From NCBI RefSeq assembly GCF_018199995.1, contig NZ_CP073578.1, positions 2,108,001 to 2,172,000 of the forward strand: 64,000 nucleotides of DNA. Reading direction: 5' to 3'. Below are positions 47,224 to 57,323 of the stretch, piece after piece. Source of the DNA: Photobacterium sp. GJ3 (GTDB lineage: Bacteria > Pseudomonadota > Gammaproteobacteria > Enterobacterales > Vibrionaceae). The position numbers were made by a program, and so were the translations under genes. Every line of letters starts with the position of its first letter. Within the stretch, counting starts at the first letter, position 1. The notes beneath the pieces were generated by a model. The model made no database searches and was not told where the DNA came from. It was given only the letters and a program-made list of their open reading frames with translations.

Positions 47224-48472
47224 AAGGCTGAATCTCAAAGTTTGAAATCACCGGAAGATACATCGCATTAGCAATATATTTGTGGGTTGCCGTTGTCGGG
47301 TGTGTCACGCCCCAGAAAACATACTGATCTGAACCATACAACGCGCACTCATCCGTAAAGCTGTGGCTGTATAGGTAATCTGCTGCCGAGTTGCGGTTGA
47401 TGTCCAGACAGGCATCTTTGGCATTGGCAAAACCATGGGACTGCGGATTGGAGGTGATCTGATCAAACAGCTTGTGCGCATCAAACAGGACAACATTGAC
47501 ACCTTGATCCTGATACCGCTTCGCTTCCGCCTGAATAAACGCATTAAACGCCAGAATCTTTGCCTGAACCTTGTCGATCTCAGCCTGAGACGAATACTTG
47601 AACTGTGGCGCACGGGTGGCATCCGGCAAAGTCATCAGCAAAATATGATTGGCGCCAGATGCAGTTAAACGCTTCATGGCCTCGCTGAAATCCGCCGACG
47701 CATCCGCAACACTGCGGTCATAGTTCATGAAGTCATTCAAACCAAATTCCAGCGTGAATAAGGTATTCGCCGGATTGTAGTTTTTCGCCAGCTGCATGTA
47801 CTCAAGATACGATGTCACCTGCTCGGTCACCCCCGTCAGGGCAACATACTGGTTCGAACCGGCCGCACCGCCAACTGCCCAGTTGTATAAGGGCAGGTTC
47901 AGGCTTTCCGACAAATACTCGGTCCAGACGAAGCCGTTCGAAAAGTGGCCCAGGAACCAGGAATTCCGGTTTGGAAACACCCACTGCGACGCATTAAACA
48001 AATTCCCGGTGTCTGACAGACTGTCGCCAAACGCCACCACTTTATTCAGACCACTCACCGCTCCCTGATCGTTGCTCCACACGGTGTGGTTATACGACCA
48101 ACGGTTATCGGCAGCATAAAACAGCATATCTGCCGTCTCATGTGTCACACCCAGCGTATCCGCACAGCGCTGCTGGATTTCAGTCTGAGGTGTACTGGTA
48201 TAAAACATATTTTTAAATGACCAGCCGGACCACCAGTAGCCATTCAGTTTGTAGTACTCCCCATGTTGATCCAGCGCCCACTCCCAGGTGGTTGCCGGAT
48301 CATCATGCGACTGAGCCGGACGATACCAGCACCGGACATAAGTGTAGGTATTGGCACTTTGCACTTCCTGAATCAGCGCGGCAGACAAAGGGGCACGGGG
48401 GGCTGGAATTTCAGCAGGTTGCGCGAATGCGGTAACAGGCATCAGCGCCGACAGAAGCAATATTTTTTTCAT
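47222..48472 (-). CDS. tlh: Secreted GDSL lipase / thermolabile hemolysin (lecithin-dependent)
   Basis: 416 residues. A signal peptide MKKILLLSALMPVTAFA is followed by a region typical of Vibrio TLH (YTYVRCWYRPAQSHDDPATT, WWSGWSFKNMFYTSTPQTEI). The SGNH hydrolase domain has block I FGDSLSDTGNLFN (nucleophile Ser), block II Gly in AVGGAAGS, block III GLNDFMNY and block V FWGVTHPTTATH (Asp replaced by Thr-His spacing, catalytic His). It is a phospholipase A2/lysophospholipase or glycerophospholipid-cholesterol acyltransferase-like exoenzyme, probably secreted by type II secretion. Monocistronic. Confidence 0.93.
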   Translation of the reverse strand: MKKILLLSALMPVTAFAQPAEIPAPRAPLSAALIQEVQSANTYTYVRCWYRPAQSHDDPATTWEWALDQHGEYYKLNGYWWSGWSFKNMFYTSTPQTEIQQRCADTLGVTHETADMLFYAADNRWSYNHTVWSNDQGAVSGLNKVVAFGDSLSDTGNLFNASQWVFPNRNSWFLGHFSNGFVWTEYLSESLNLPLYNWAVGGAAGSNQYVALTGVTEQVTSYLEYMQLAKNYNPANTLFTLEFGLNDFMNYDRSVADASADFSEAMKRLTASGANHILLMTLPDATRAPQFKYSSQAEIDKVQAKILAFNAFIQAEAKRYQDQGVNVVLFDAHKLFDQITSNPQSHGFANAKDACLDINRNSAADYLYSHSFTDECALYGSDQYVFWGVTHPTTATHKYIANAMYLPVISNFEIQP

Positions 48473-49296
48473 AAATAGTCATCAGTTATTGGAAACGTTA
48501 TGACCTATAGTTGACAGAAATATTAGCTGTCAAAGTTGCACTGAAACCAGAAGCAATAAAATGGGACCAGGTTCAAATCGCGGTGGCTTTATCAGCAATT
48601 TTTGGCGATGAACTGAAACCGGGCAAAAACGTGGTTGATCAACGTTTTCTGATAAAAACAACCGAATAACCACACAAATAATCAGGTATTTGAGGGCCAT
48701 TCAAATATTCTGTACCACACATCCTCACAGTGAGTTAAAAAGGTAAAACCCACAACTTTAGATGATAATATCACTGAGTTAACCTTAAACAGGAAAATAA
48801 CACTTATTACTCTGAACAGCTGCCTCGATCCCTCACGGGAAGTTCTCCCCTTGTGGAAGCAGGCAGACACACCACAGTGAATGCTCACTCCCCGCACCTC
48901 CAAGTTTGAGCCAGTAGGATGACGAAAAAACAACGTCAATGCCCCCTCACACGCACAACACCCGAATCAACAACGCACAATTTGAGCAGATGCTTGCGCA
49001 TTTTCTGTCTCACAAGATTACGTGAGATGCCGACCACACTGGAGCAATTTCAACGAGCATTAAAAACGATTGAAAACCATGGCTCGAGCCTGAAGGGAAA
49101 ATAATTCTGACGATGCATGATCCCGGTTCCGCGTCATGCGTGTCATAAAAGAAAATTTGCAGGGTCTGTATATGGATTTCCACTGGATCCGCTCAATGTC
49201 ATCGATGAGGACCTATCATCATTTAAACTTCATTCTCAATCGTCCAGCGGATTCAGTGTCTGACACGATGACGAAGCACATGCAAAGGGGTATAAA
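48473..49296 (+). other. 824-bp intergenic region
   Basis: I see no gene I can defend. Short frames exist (for example 48919-49104, ending LEQFQRALKTIENHGSSLKGK, protein-like at its end only). It may contain a decayed gene besides promoters for the lipase and the fusion hydrolase. Confidence 0.3.
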
Positions 49297-50529
49297 ATGG
49301 CAACGAAAAAAAGCAAATTGACCTTTACGAGCCACGGGCTTGAGTTGGCAGCGCTGTTGGAAGCACCCGACCATATCACGAGAGGCTATGCTATTTTTGC
49401 GCACTGTTTTACCTGTGGCAAAGACATTGTTGCAGCCGCCAGAATTACCCGTTCGCTGACGGACGCTGGATTTGCGGTACTCCGTTTTGACTTCACCGGC
49501 CTGGGAGGCAGTGAGGGTGATTTTGCAAATACCAATTACTCGTCGAATGTTGAAGACTTGGTCGCGGCGGCCAGATATCTGGAAGAAAATTATTTAGCAC
49601 CTTCGTTGCTGATCGGCCATAGTCTGGGTGGCCGGGCGGTCATCTCTGCCGCACAACGCATTCAAAGCGTTCAGGCGGTTGCAACAATCGGCGCGCCGGC
49701 AGATGCGGCTCATGTCGCCAAACAGTTCTCTGCATCGCTCGATGAAATTCAAAGCCAAGGCGTCGCTCAGGTGAATCTGGCGGGCCGTAAGTTTTCTATT
49801 CAGAAGCAATTTCTGGATGATATTCATCAGGCCGCGCAGGATATCGAATCGCTGCGTGTCCCATTACTGATTTTTCACTCCCCTTTAGACAAAACGGTGT
49901 CTATTGCGCAGGCTGAAAAAATCTACAAGCAAGCCAAACATCCCAAAAGCTTCATCAGTTTAGACCACGCTGACCATTTACTGACCAATAAAGCGGATGC
50001 AGCCTTTGTGGCTCAAAGCATTGCGATTTGGTCGACGCGATATATCAAGACCATCGCCGACACGCCGATGATCGACAATACAGCGTCTGGTCTGCAGAAA
50101 GGTGATGTTCGGGTGACAGAAAAAAACCATCAGTTCACTCGCCGGATAGAAACCGATCACCATCAATGGCTTGCTGATGAACCTTTGACGGTCAATGGTG
50201 ATAATTTAGGCCCTGACCCGTATGAACATTTACTCGCCGCCTTAGGGGCATGTACATCCATGACGCTTCGGATGTATGCCAAACGGAAGAACCTGAACTT
50301 AGAGGATGTTCAAATTCTTTTATCCCATAACCGGGAACATGGTGAAGATTGCCTTGAGTGCGATGAAACACACCCCAAAATTGATGTCATTTCTCGTGAA
50401 CTGATTCTGAAGGGGGATCTGACACCCGATGAAAGACAGCGTTTGACGGAAATCGCGGATTTGTGCCCGGTTCACAAAACCCTGGAAAACAAAGTGGTTG
50501 TGAGAACAAGATTGAAGCCGGAAGCATAA
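49297..50529 (+). CDS. Fusion of alpha/beta hydrolase and OsmC-family peroxidase
   Basis: 410 residues. The N-terminal hydrolase (1-255) has [17 protein letters not shown], the nucleophile elbow [14 protein letters not shown], and [13 protein letters not shown] plus DHADHLL with Asp and His. The C-terminal OsmC/Ohr-like domain (275-410) has both redox Cys: [13 protein letters not shown] and [14 protein letters not shown]. This fusion is known in gamma-proteobacteria and likely reduces organic hydroperoxides, perhaps after ester hydrolysis. An ATG at 49297 is used. Its 3' part is duplicated at 56.7 kb. Confidence 0.92.
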   Translation: MATKKSKLTFTSHGLELAALLEAPDHITRGYAIFAHCFTCGKDIVAAARITRSLTDAGFAVLRFDFTGLGGSEGDFANTNYSSNVEDLVAAARYLEENYLAPSLLIGHSLGGRAVISAAQRIQSVQAVATIGAPADAAHVAKQFSASLDEIQSQGVAQVNLAGRKFSIQKQFLDDIHQAAQDIESLRVPLLIFHSPLDKTVSIAQAEKIYKQAKHPKSFISLDHADHLLTNKADAAFVAQSIAIWSTRYIKTIADTPMIDNTASGLQKGDVRVTEKNHQFTRRIETDHHQWLADEPLTVNGDNLGPDPYEHLLAALGACTSMTLRMYAKRKNLNLEDVQILLSHNREHGEDCLECDETHPKIDVISRELILKGDLTPDERQRLTEIADLCPVHKTLENKVVVRTRLKPEA

Positions 50530-50774
50530 CCTTCTTTTCGACCATCACTCCCTCGGTCAATAACCGGGAGAGTGATGTTCTTTTCATCGACAGACGTCCC
50601 AATCAAAATTATCCAACATTCTCTGACATTGTGTTTCAGAAAAAATATAAATCATAACGAATGACCGGATGGGTCATTCAGCATCATGCTTATATTTGTG
50701 TTAAGGAACCAATATCACTTTCAGTGAATTTTCCCCTCTTGTCACCAATTCAAATCCTTCTTTAAATTTCTCTA
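50016..50774 (+). repeat. Direct repeat copy 1 (OsmC 3' part to dehydrogenase 3' end)
   Basis: Matches 56664-57323 in the same orientation with few substitutions. It includes the OsmC coding end, the convergent terminator and the last 74 bp of the dehydrogenase gene. The two copies bracket 5.9 kb. Confidence 0.95.
50543..50577 (+). terminator. Terminator between the OsmC fusion and the dehydrogenase
   Basis: CATCACTC...AGTGATG with an inner CGGT/ACCG stem (loop CAAT), followed by TTCTTTT. The copy at 57091-57126 is better paired (GGTGAGTGATG). Confidence 0.75.
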
Positions 50775-51813
50775 AAGGAAATGTATGCGTGACAACCCCC
50801 TCTGTAGGCAGACTTCCATCAGCGATTCCCTTGATCACTAACGGGTAACAATAGGGTCCCAGATGCGCACCTAATACATCCAGTTCCTTACGGTCGCTAA
50901 TAATACTCCAATCAACCGTAACAGGATCTTTAAAGACACTAAACTCTACAAACCGACCTAGATTACGTATTGCAGCAAGGCCCTGTTCAACCGAAGATGG
51001 ATGCCCAGTCGCTTCAATATATACATCACAGCCATAGCCTTCGGTCATGGATTTAATTTCAGCGACAACATCAACTTCCAATGGATTGAGAACAATATCC
51101 GCACCAAAGTGTTTCGCGATTTCCAGTCTGTCATTCTTGGTGTCTAAAACAAGCAGAGTTTCAGCACCCGATTTTTTAGCCGCCCCAATCATACCCAAGC
51201 CAAGCGTGCCTGCACCTGCGATGACGACAAAATCACCAAGCCGAATACTGGCGCGCTCAACAGCATGCATAGAACAAGCGTAGGGTTCAATCAGAACGGC
51301 TTTCTCAATCGGTAAATCTTCAGGGATCTTGAAGTTAATCGATTCTTTCGGAAACTTCATATATTCAGCCATGCCACCATTCACATTATTTTGGAACCCA
51401 TAAACATCATGTTTTTGGCACATCCAATATTGTCCCGTTTTACAAAACCTGCATTCCCAACAAGGAACAATCTGTTCTGAAATGACTCGATCACCCACTT
51501 CAAAATCTTTGACTAAGTCACCAATTGCGACAATTCTTCCAACGAATTCATGCCCTGGAATCATGGGTGCTTTAATATAAGCAGGTTGAGTCTCATCCCC
51601 CCAAAAGCTCGGGGCTCCATGATATGATTTTAAATCTCCAGCACAAATTCCGCATGCCTCAACTTTAATGAGAATTTCTTCCTGGTTGATTTCAGGGACA
51701 TCAACATCCTCGAGCCGATAATCATAAGGCGCGTAGGCAACGACTGCCTTCATCGTTTTGGGGATGTCACCAGCATGATCTTGTGATTTTGAAAAATGTT
51801 CATTTTGACACAT
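50701..51813 (-). CDS. Zinc-dependent polyol dehydrogenase (erythritol/L-threitol dehydrogenase-like)
   Basis: 370 residues of the medium-chain dehydrogenase family. Catalytic-zinc ligands are Cys in EACGICAGDLKSYHG, His-Glu in IPGHEFVGRIV and a later Glu in IEPYACSMHA. The structural-zinc Cys cluster is CWECRFCKTGQYWMC. The NAD-binding loop is AGAGTLGLGMIGAAKK, with Asp in VLDTKNDR favouring NAD. SYHGAPSFWGDETQPAYIKA and EQIVPCWECRF closely recall erythritol/L-threitol dehydrogenases. It probably oxidises the polyol imported by the adjacent ABC system. First residues are variable; MKAVVAYAPYDY could be a later start. Confidence 0.85.
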   Translation of the reverse strand: MCQNEHFSKSQDHAGDIPKTMKAVVAYAPYDYRLEDVDVPEINQEEILIKVEACGICAGDLKSYHGAPSFWGDETQPAYIKAPMIPGHEFVGRIVAIGDLVKDFEVGDRVISEQIVPCWECRFCKTGQYWMCQKHDVYGFQNNVNGGMAEYMKFPKESINFKIPEDLPIEKAVLIEPYACSMHAVERASIRLGDFVVIAGAGTLGLGMIGAAKKSGAETLLVLDTKNDRLEIAKHFGADIVLNPLEVDVVAEIKSMTEGYGCDVYIEATGHPSSVEQGLAAIRNLGRFVEFSVFKDPVTVDWSIISDRKELDVLGAHLGPYCYPLVIKGIADGSLPTEGVVTHTFPLEKFKEGFELVTRGENSLKVILVP

Positions 51814-51873
51814 TACGTACCCTTCCTTTAAATATTAAAGTGTTTGATATCAATTGATATCGCACATTGAAAA

Positions 51874-52824
51874 TTACTCAGATAAAACGAAAGGCTTGAT
51901 ATATTGATGAGCATTTTCCGCCGTGATCAGTACACAATCAAACAATTGCTTCTCTGTGTCTGCACCGGTTTTTCCTGTACGGATAAAGCTATTTGCTTGA
52001 CGCACTGCTGCTTCTGAAAAAACCGCAACGGGTTGCAATACGGTATATGCAAGTTCACCGGCTCTTACAGCATCAACAGCATCTGGTGAACCATCAAAAC
52101 CACCAACGACAACATCTTTTAATTTGCCAGCTTGTTTCAGTGCAGCAATCGCGCCTAACGCCATCTCATCATTACCACTAATAACACCAACGATATCAGG
52201 ATGAGATTGAAGCATGGATTGCATCTTATTGTGGCCTTGCGTTCTATCCCAATTCGCCACATCTTTAGCGACCTTTTCTAAATCAGGATATTGAGTGATG
52301 ATCGTTTCAAAACCATTCGAACGCGTTGCTGCATTGTTATCGGAGGGTGCACCAAACAGCTCAGCATATTTACCTTCTTCGCCAACGGTTTGGACCCATT
52401 CCAACGCACCTAAAGCTGCACCCTGTGCATTATTCGAAACTAACTGAGATTTTGCCAAGCCAGCTTGGTTAATTTCTGCGTTAATAATAAAAACAGGAAT
52501 TCCTTTATCAACAGCTTTACGCACTGCTCCAACAGATCCATCTGCATTTGCCGGATCAAGAATAATCGCAACGGATTTATTAATAATTGCGGTATCAATC
52601 AATTTACTTTCTGTGTTTGTATCACCTTTGTGAGCGCTTAGATTGGCTTCATAACCTAGTTTGATTGCTGTTTCTTTTGCAACTTCACCTTCAGTGAACC
52701 AATACGGATTTGACGGGTCGTTGACTATAATAGAAATCAAACCACCGGCTACTGAAGTGGCACTAAAAAACATTGAAATTAGGACCAAAGATGAAGCAAT
52801 CATCATTTTAATTTTACTAATCAT
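51874..52824 (-). CDS. Sugar/polyol ABC transporter substrate-binding protein (RbsB-like)
   Basis: 316 residues from the ATG at 52824, preceded by AAAGGATG. A signal peptide (MMIASSLVLISMFFSATSVAG) is followed by a periplasmic-binding-protein-1 fold: ISIIVNDPSNPYWFTEGEVA, AIILDPANADGSVGAVRKAV, VIGGFDGSPDAVDAV-type VVVGGFDGSPDAVDAVRAGE. Asn/Asp and Phe residues in NPYWF line the pentose or polyol pocket in relatives. It lies between the dehydrogenase and the permease on the same strand. The ligand is inferred to be a tetritol or similar from the dehydrogenase. Confidence 0.92.
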   Translation of the reverse strand: MISKIKMMIASSLVLISMFFSATSVAGGLISIIVNDPSNPYWFTEGEVAKETAIKLGYEANLSAHKGDTNTESKLIDTAIINKSVAIILDPANADGSVGAVRKAVDKGIPVFIINAEINQAGLAKSQLVSNNAQGAALGALEWVQTVGEEGKYAELFGAPSDNNAATRSNGFETIITQYPDLEKVAKDVANWDRTQGHNKMQSMLQSHPDIVGVISGNDEMALGAIAALKQAGKLKDVVVGGFDGSPDAVDAVRAGELAYTVLQPVAVFSEAAVRQANSFIRTGKTGADTEKQLFDCVLITAENAHQYIKPFVLSE

Positions 52825-52934
52825 ACACAAACATCCTTTTAAAATTCATACATTTATTAATATTTCAGTATGGTAACCATTCAATTAAATGACTTACACA
52901 AATCAATATATATCATGTTTAAATAATTTCCCTC

Positions 52935-53951
52935 CTAACGTTTACGACCATGTTGAATGTTATTTAGCAATACAGCCAAAACTATTACTGCGCCAGTAAA
53001 TACCGTTTGCCAATAAGAAGAGACTCCAATCATGACAAGTCCATCCGATAAAAATCCAATAACAAATGCACCAAGAAGTGTTCCACTCACATTACCTCGC
53101 CCACCAGTTAAGGCGGCACCGCCGATAACCACTGCAGCAATTGCAGTTAATTCATAAGTTGTACCTGCGGTAGGACCTGCTGAAGTTAGTTGTGATGATA
53201 AAACCAACCCAGCAATGGCAGCACAAACACCCGAGATGACATATGCCCATATTTTGACGCTTCTCACAGGAACACCAGATAATTCTGCTGCACGCTCGTT
53301 GCCGCCTGAAGCGTACAACCAACGGCCAAAGCTAGATCGATTCAAAATAAAAGTAGCAATCATGACCACAACGCCTAAGACGATGACACCTATCGGGATA
53401 CCGAATAAACGATTAAATCCAATCCAATCAAATCCGGTATTTCCAAGTGATACTTCACCTGCCAGCTTGTTATAAGTTAGGCCATTTGTCATTAATAAAG
53501 CAATTCCCCGAGCAACATAAAGCGTACCTAAAGTTGCAACGAATGCAGGCACTTTAAGATAAGCAATCAAGATAGCATTGATTAATCCGATAAATGCACC
53601 AACACCACATGTCAGCAGTACTACCACCCATATAGGAGGATAGATAGTTACACCCTCGCTTTCTATAGAAACGCCTTGGATTAGGAAACCAGCAAAAACA
53701 CCACTGAGTCCCAGAACTGACCCAACCGATAAATCAATTCCACCGTTTAATACAACAATAAGCATACCAATGGCTAATAAACCAAATATGGCTACATGTG
53801 ACGACATAATCATCATATTTTCAACGGTTAGATAATATGGTGACATTACCGAAAAGGATATTATGATTACAATTAATGCGAAGAATGCCCTGCCCGATAG
53901 TAATATCTGAAGCAAATCATACCTCTTAAGATTAGACGAACTTGGTTTCAT
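52935..53951 (-). CDS. Sugar/polyol ABC transporter permease (RbsC-like)
   Basis: 338 residues with about ten membrane helices. Signature AIGMLIVVLNGGIDLSVGSV, VPAFVATLGTLYVARGIALL, and the ATPase-contact region AAAVVIGGAALTGGRGNVSGTL (EAA-like) are all typical of the ribose/xylose permease family (BPD_transp_2). It is 43 bp downstream of the ATPase gene and 110 bp upstream of the binding-protein gene. Confidence 0.94.
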   Translation of the reverse strand: MKPSSSNLKRYDLLQILLSGRAFFALIVIIISFSVMSPYYLTVENMMIMSSHVAIFGLLAIGMLIVVLNGGIDLSVGSVLGLSGVFAGFLIQGVSIESEGVTIYPPIWVVVLLTCGVGAFIGLINAILIAYLKVPAFVATLGTLYVARGIALLMTNGLTYNKLAGEVSLGNTGFDWIGFNRLFGIPIGVIVLGVVVMIATFILNRSSFGRWLYASGGNERAAELSGVPVRSVKIWAYVISGVCAAIAGLVLSSQLTSAGPTAGTTYELTAIAAVVIGGAALTGGRGNVSGTLLGAFVIGFLSDGLVMIGVSSYWQTVFTGAVIVLAVLLNNIQHGRKR

Positions 53952-53994
53952 TCTTAACTCCTATTCATACCAATTCTCTTAATCAATAAAGTTG

Positions 53995-55541
53995 CTAACA
54001 TGACTTTTCTCCTGATGCTGCCATGATTTCTTCTTTCTTAGCGCCAGCACCAAAAATTGCAGATACCTCACCTTTACGCATCACAATGATTCTATGTGCA
54101 ATGCCTAAACACTCTTCAACTTCTGAGGTGGAATAAATAACTGACAATCCTTCTTTCACTTTACTATTCAGTAATTTAAAAACTTCTGCTTTTGCACCGA
54201 TATCAATACCTCGACTGGGTTCATCAAGAAGAATAACTTTTGGATTAGTTGCAAGCATTTTACCAATAACAACTTTTTGTTGATTTCCACCAGAAAGAGA
54301 CCCTATAGAACTTTTCTCACTATCAGTTTTTACCGTGACATTTTTAATCGCATAATCAATCAATTCATTTTCTTTACCTTTTGAAAGGACCCTAATTGAG
54401 AAAATTCACTTACACTTGCAAGTGAAAGATTAGTTCCAACATCCATTGTTTGGACTAATCCATCTCGTTGTCTATCTTCTGGAACTAATACAAGCCCAGC
54501 AGTAATACGATCAATAATATTATCGCCCGATATATTTCTGTTCTGGAATACAATACTACCATCTGATTTTTTTAATCTACCTGCGATACATTCTAATAAT
54601 TCTGTCCTTCCTGATCCCATAAGACCATATAAGCAAATCACTTCATTTTCGTGGAGAGTAAGTGAAATATTATCAACAACTTTTGATAAACCATTCCCTG
54701 ATTCTGAATGGACTGTTAGATTTGAGACTTGCAGGAGAGGCTTATCTGAAAGCGTTTCATAAGATGCTTTTTCAATAAAATAGTTATCTCCAACCATGTT
54801 CCTTACAATCCATGGCAAATCAATTTTATTACGAGGTGCATAATTTGTTACTCTACCATCACGTAATACAACTGCAAAATCTGTAATTTCAAGCGCTTCT
54901 TCTAAGTGATGAGAAATATATACAATAGAGACGCCTTTATGAATCAAATCTCTAATAACTTTAAATAACACTTCAACTTCTGCAGCGCTCAATGCAGATG
55001 TTGGCTCATCCATGATTAAAATTCTAGAATTAACAAATAATGCACGTGCAATTTCAACAAGTTGCTGCTTTCCAAGACTTAAGTTTTCTACCAGCTCTAG
55101 TGGATTAATATCTTCTTCTAGTGCTTCAAAAAGTGTTCTTGTTATCCTTTCCTCTTCAGCGTAATCAATACCAAAATTGCCTTTAATTTCTCTACCGATA
55201 AATATATTATCCCTTACTGAAATATTCGGTGACAAACTGAGCTCTTGGTGAATGATATAAACACCATTTTCTTGTGCTTGGCTTGATGACTCAAATATGA
55301 CTTGCCTTCCATCTAAAACAATGTCACCAGTTGTTGGTTTTATGATCCCTGATAATATTTTCATCAAAGTCGACTTACCCGCACCATTTTCACCGAACAA
55401 TGTCGTGACACGACCTCGATATATCGGGAAATTAACTTCCTTCAACGCTTGATGATTACCATAAAACTTGGATATATTTTTTGCTTCCATCACAACATCA
55501 TTTTTTTCACCTAACAGTTCCATGTTCTGAGCATCATTCAT
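53995..55541 (-). pseudogene. Sugar/polyol ABC transporter ATPase (RbsA-like), frameshifted
   Basis: Two frames make one two-domain ATPase of about 515 residues. Domain 1 has Walker A LFGENGAGKSTLMKIL, signature NLSLGKQQLVEIA and Walker B LIMDEPTSALS. Domain 2 has the degenerate loop LYGLMGSGRTELLECI, signature GSLSGGNQQKVVIGKML and VILLDEPSRGIDIG. The break is at a T3 run (AAA on the plus strand, 54384-54386); one more T restores GSFSKGKENELIDYAIK. Likely a homopolymer error, since the rest is intact. It overlaps the DUF2291 gene by 4 bp. Confidence 0.92.
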
Positions 55542-56185
55542 TGTGACACCTCTAATTTAACCGGTGTAATGAGCCAGCTTTTTATATTGATTAAATTAAA
55601 CACGCCTGAAACAGAGATTGTCTTCCCAAGTAAATTATCTCTATCTAGCTGGTCTAAAATAATGTTTTTAACCTGTTCATTGAGTCCCGAGCCGACATTT
55701 TGATATTCAATTTGATTTTTGAACTGATTGAATGAAACCCTTCCTGTTGCGTCTCTGACTGCTGTACCGTTAATCGCAGGACCTATCTGAACCCGTACTT
55801 TTATCACCTCTGGCACACCGTCAATGGCGACAGTGACAATGCTGTTTTTCCTATTCACGACTTTACCCGTCAGCGAAACTGGTAAAACCGCACCAATACC
55901 TACCTTTACACCATAATTTTCTACCGCTTGCGATTTATTCGCTATGATTTCCTTGGCTAGTGTTTCAGCATCAATCGCTTTCGACTCAATAAACTGCTTA
56001 ATTTGAGGAAACAAATTTCTTGCATAATCCTCAACGGAAAAGCCCGTTTCAGTCTTTGATTTTATAGGAACAATTTTGGTGTCCCATACAGCGACGCCCA
56101 AGATACAAACAGCGATAACAATCCCCATCCACTTCAGGCTCAAGAGGCTATTTTTTTCCTTATTTGATCGAAACAATACGCTCAT
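55538..56185 (-). CDS. DUF2291 family protein, companion of sugar ABC transporters
   Basis: 215 residues. A basic N-terminus is followed by one membrane helix (WMGIVIAVCILGVAVWDTKI) and a periplasmic domain: VEDYARNLFPQIKQFI, YGVKVGIGAVLPVSLTGKVV and IGPAINGTAVRDATGRVSFN with FKNQIEYQNVGSGLN. This fits DUF2291, which is found as the first gene of some ribose-type ABC operons. Its role is unknown; periplasmic binding beside the transporter is plausible. First gene of the operon; ATGA-type overlap with the ATPase gene. Confidence 0.88.
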   Translation of the reverse strand: MSVLFRSNKEKNSLLSLKWMGIVIAVCILGVAVWDTKIVPIKSKTETGFSVEDYARNLFPQIKQFIESKAIDAETLAKEIIANKSQAVENYGVKVGIGAVLPVSLTGKVVNRKNSIVTVAIDGVPEVIKVRVQIGPAINGTAVRDATGRVSFNQFKNQIEYQNVGSGLNEQVKNIILDQLDRDNLLGKTISVSGVFNLINIKSWLITPVKLEVSQ

Positions 56186-56663
56186 ATCACACCTCAGTTA
56201 CAGGCAACAAACCGTCTTTTTTTATTTATCTTTATGTTACATATGTAAGACAAGAGAACAAATGACAATAAAGACACGGAAAAGATGTGATCTTGAAACA
56301 TTAATTTAACTTAATTTGCTTTATACCTATAAATTTAACCCATATGAATTCTTTTCAATTTCAATTACTTATAATCAAACCCTTTCTTTTTGGTCAATTT
56401 TAAAACGTTATAAAAAAACATTTGCTCTCCCAATGAACATAAGAAAAACCACATCGTTCATTGAGACCTTGTGATTCAGACAACTCTTTATTCATATAAA
56501 ATTAGACACTTAACTTGATCTACGCAGCACTGATTACTCAACCTCACTTCATATCAAAGCCTGTTGTGAAATCATAAACTGGGCACACTACAGAAAAATC
56601 TTGATTAAACATCGGTTAATGAGAATTGAGGTGATGTCGGATGGTTAGTACTGTATTGAGTCT
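56186..56663 (+). promoter_or_regulatory. A+T-rich promoter region of the polyol ABC operon
   Basis: 478 bp without genes. AACGTT at about 56403, within a weak A/T-rich symmetric context (TTTTAAAACGTTATAAAA), could be a LacI-type operator, but no regulator gene is in the cluster. The repeat copy starts at 56664. Confidence 0.35.
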
Positions 56664-57323
56664 AAGCATTCCGATTTGATCGACGCGAGATATCAAGACC
56701 ATCGCCGACACGCCGATGATCGACAATACAGCGTCTGGCCTGCAGAAAGGTGATGTTCGGGTGACAGAAAAATCAGTTCACTCGCCGCCTTAGGGGCATG
56801 TACATCCATGACGCTTCGGATGTATGCCAAACGGAAAAACCTGAACTTAGAGGATGTTCAAATTCTTTTATCCCATAACCGGGAACATGGTGAAGATTGC
56901 CTTGAGTGCGATGAAACACACCCCAAAATTGATGTCATTTCTCGTGAACTGATTCTGAAGGGGGATCTGACACCCGATGAAAGACAGCGTTTGACGGAAA
57001 TTGCGGATTTGTGCCCGGTTCATAAAACCCTGGAAAACAAAGTGGTTGTGAGAACAAGATTGAAGCCGGAAGCATAACCTTCTTTTCGACCATCACTCCC
57101 TCGGTCAATAACCGGGTGAGTGATGGTCTTTTCATCGACAGACGTCTCAATCAAAATTATCCAACATTCTCTGACATTGTGTTTCAGAAAAAATTTAAAT
57201 CATAACGAATGACCGGATGGGTCATTCAACATCATGCTTATATTTGTGTTAAGGAACCAATATCACTTTTCAGTGAATTTTCCCCTCTTGTCACCAATTC
57301 AAATCCTTCTTTAAACTTCTCTA
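56664..57323 (+). repeat. Direct repeat copy 2 of 50016-50774
   Basis: Nearly identical to copy 1 except for a few substitutions and a loss of about 99 bases near 56775-56790, where copy 1 has ACTCGCC twice and copy 2 once. It ends inside what would be the dehydrogenase 3' end. Confidence 0.95.
56681..57077 (+). pseudogene. Duplicated 5'-truncated OsmC-domain fragment
   Basis: It corresponds to the last part of the hydrolase-OsmC fusion gene. It lacks the hydrolase, has a frame-disrupting internal deletion, and the intact tail [20 protein letters not shown] to [10 protein letters not shown] (ATG 56808) retains the second redox Cys region ([11 protein letters not shown]) but not the first Cys in its own reading frame start. 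No ribosome site of its own; probably silent. Confidence 0.85.
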
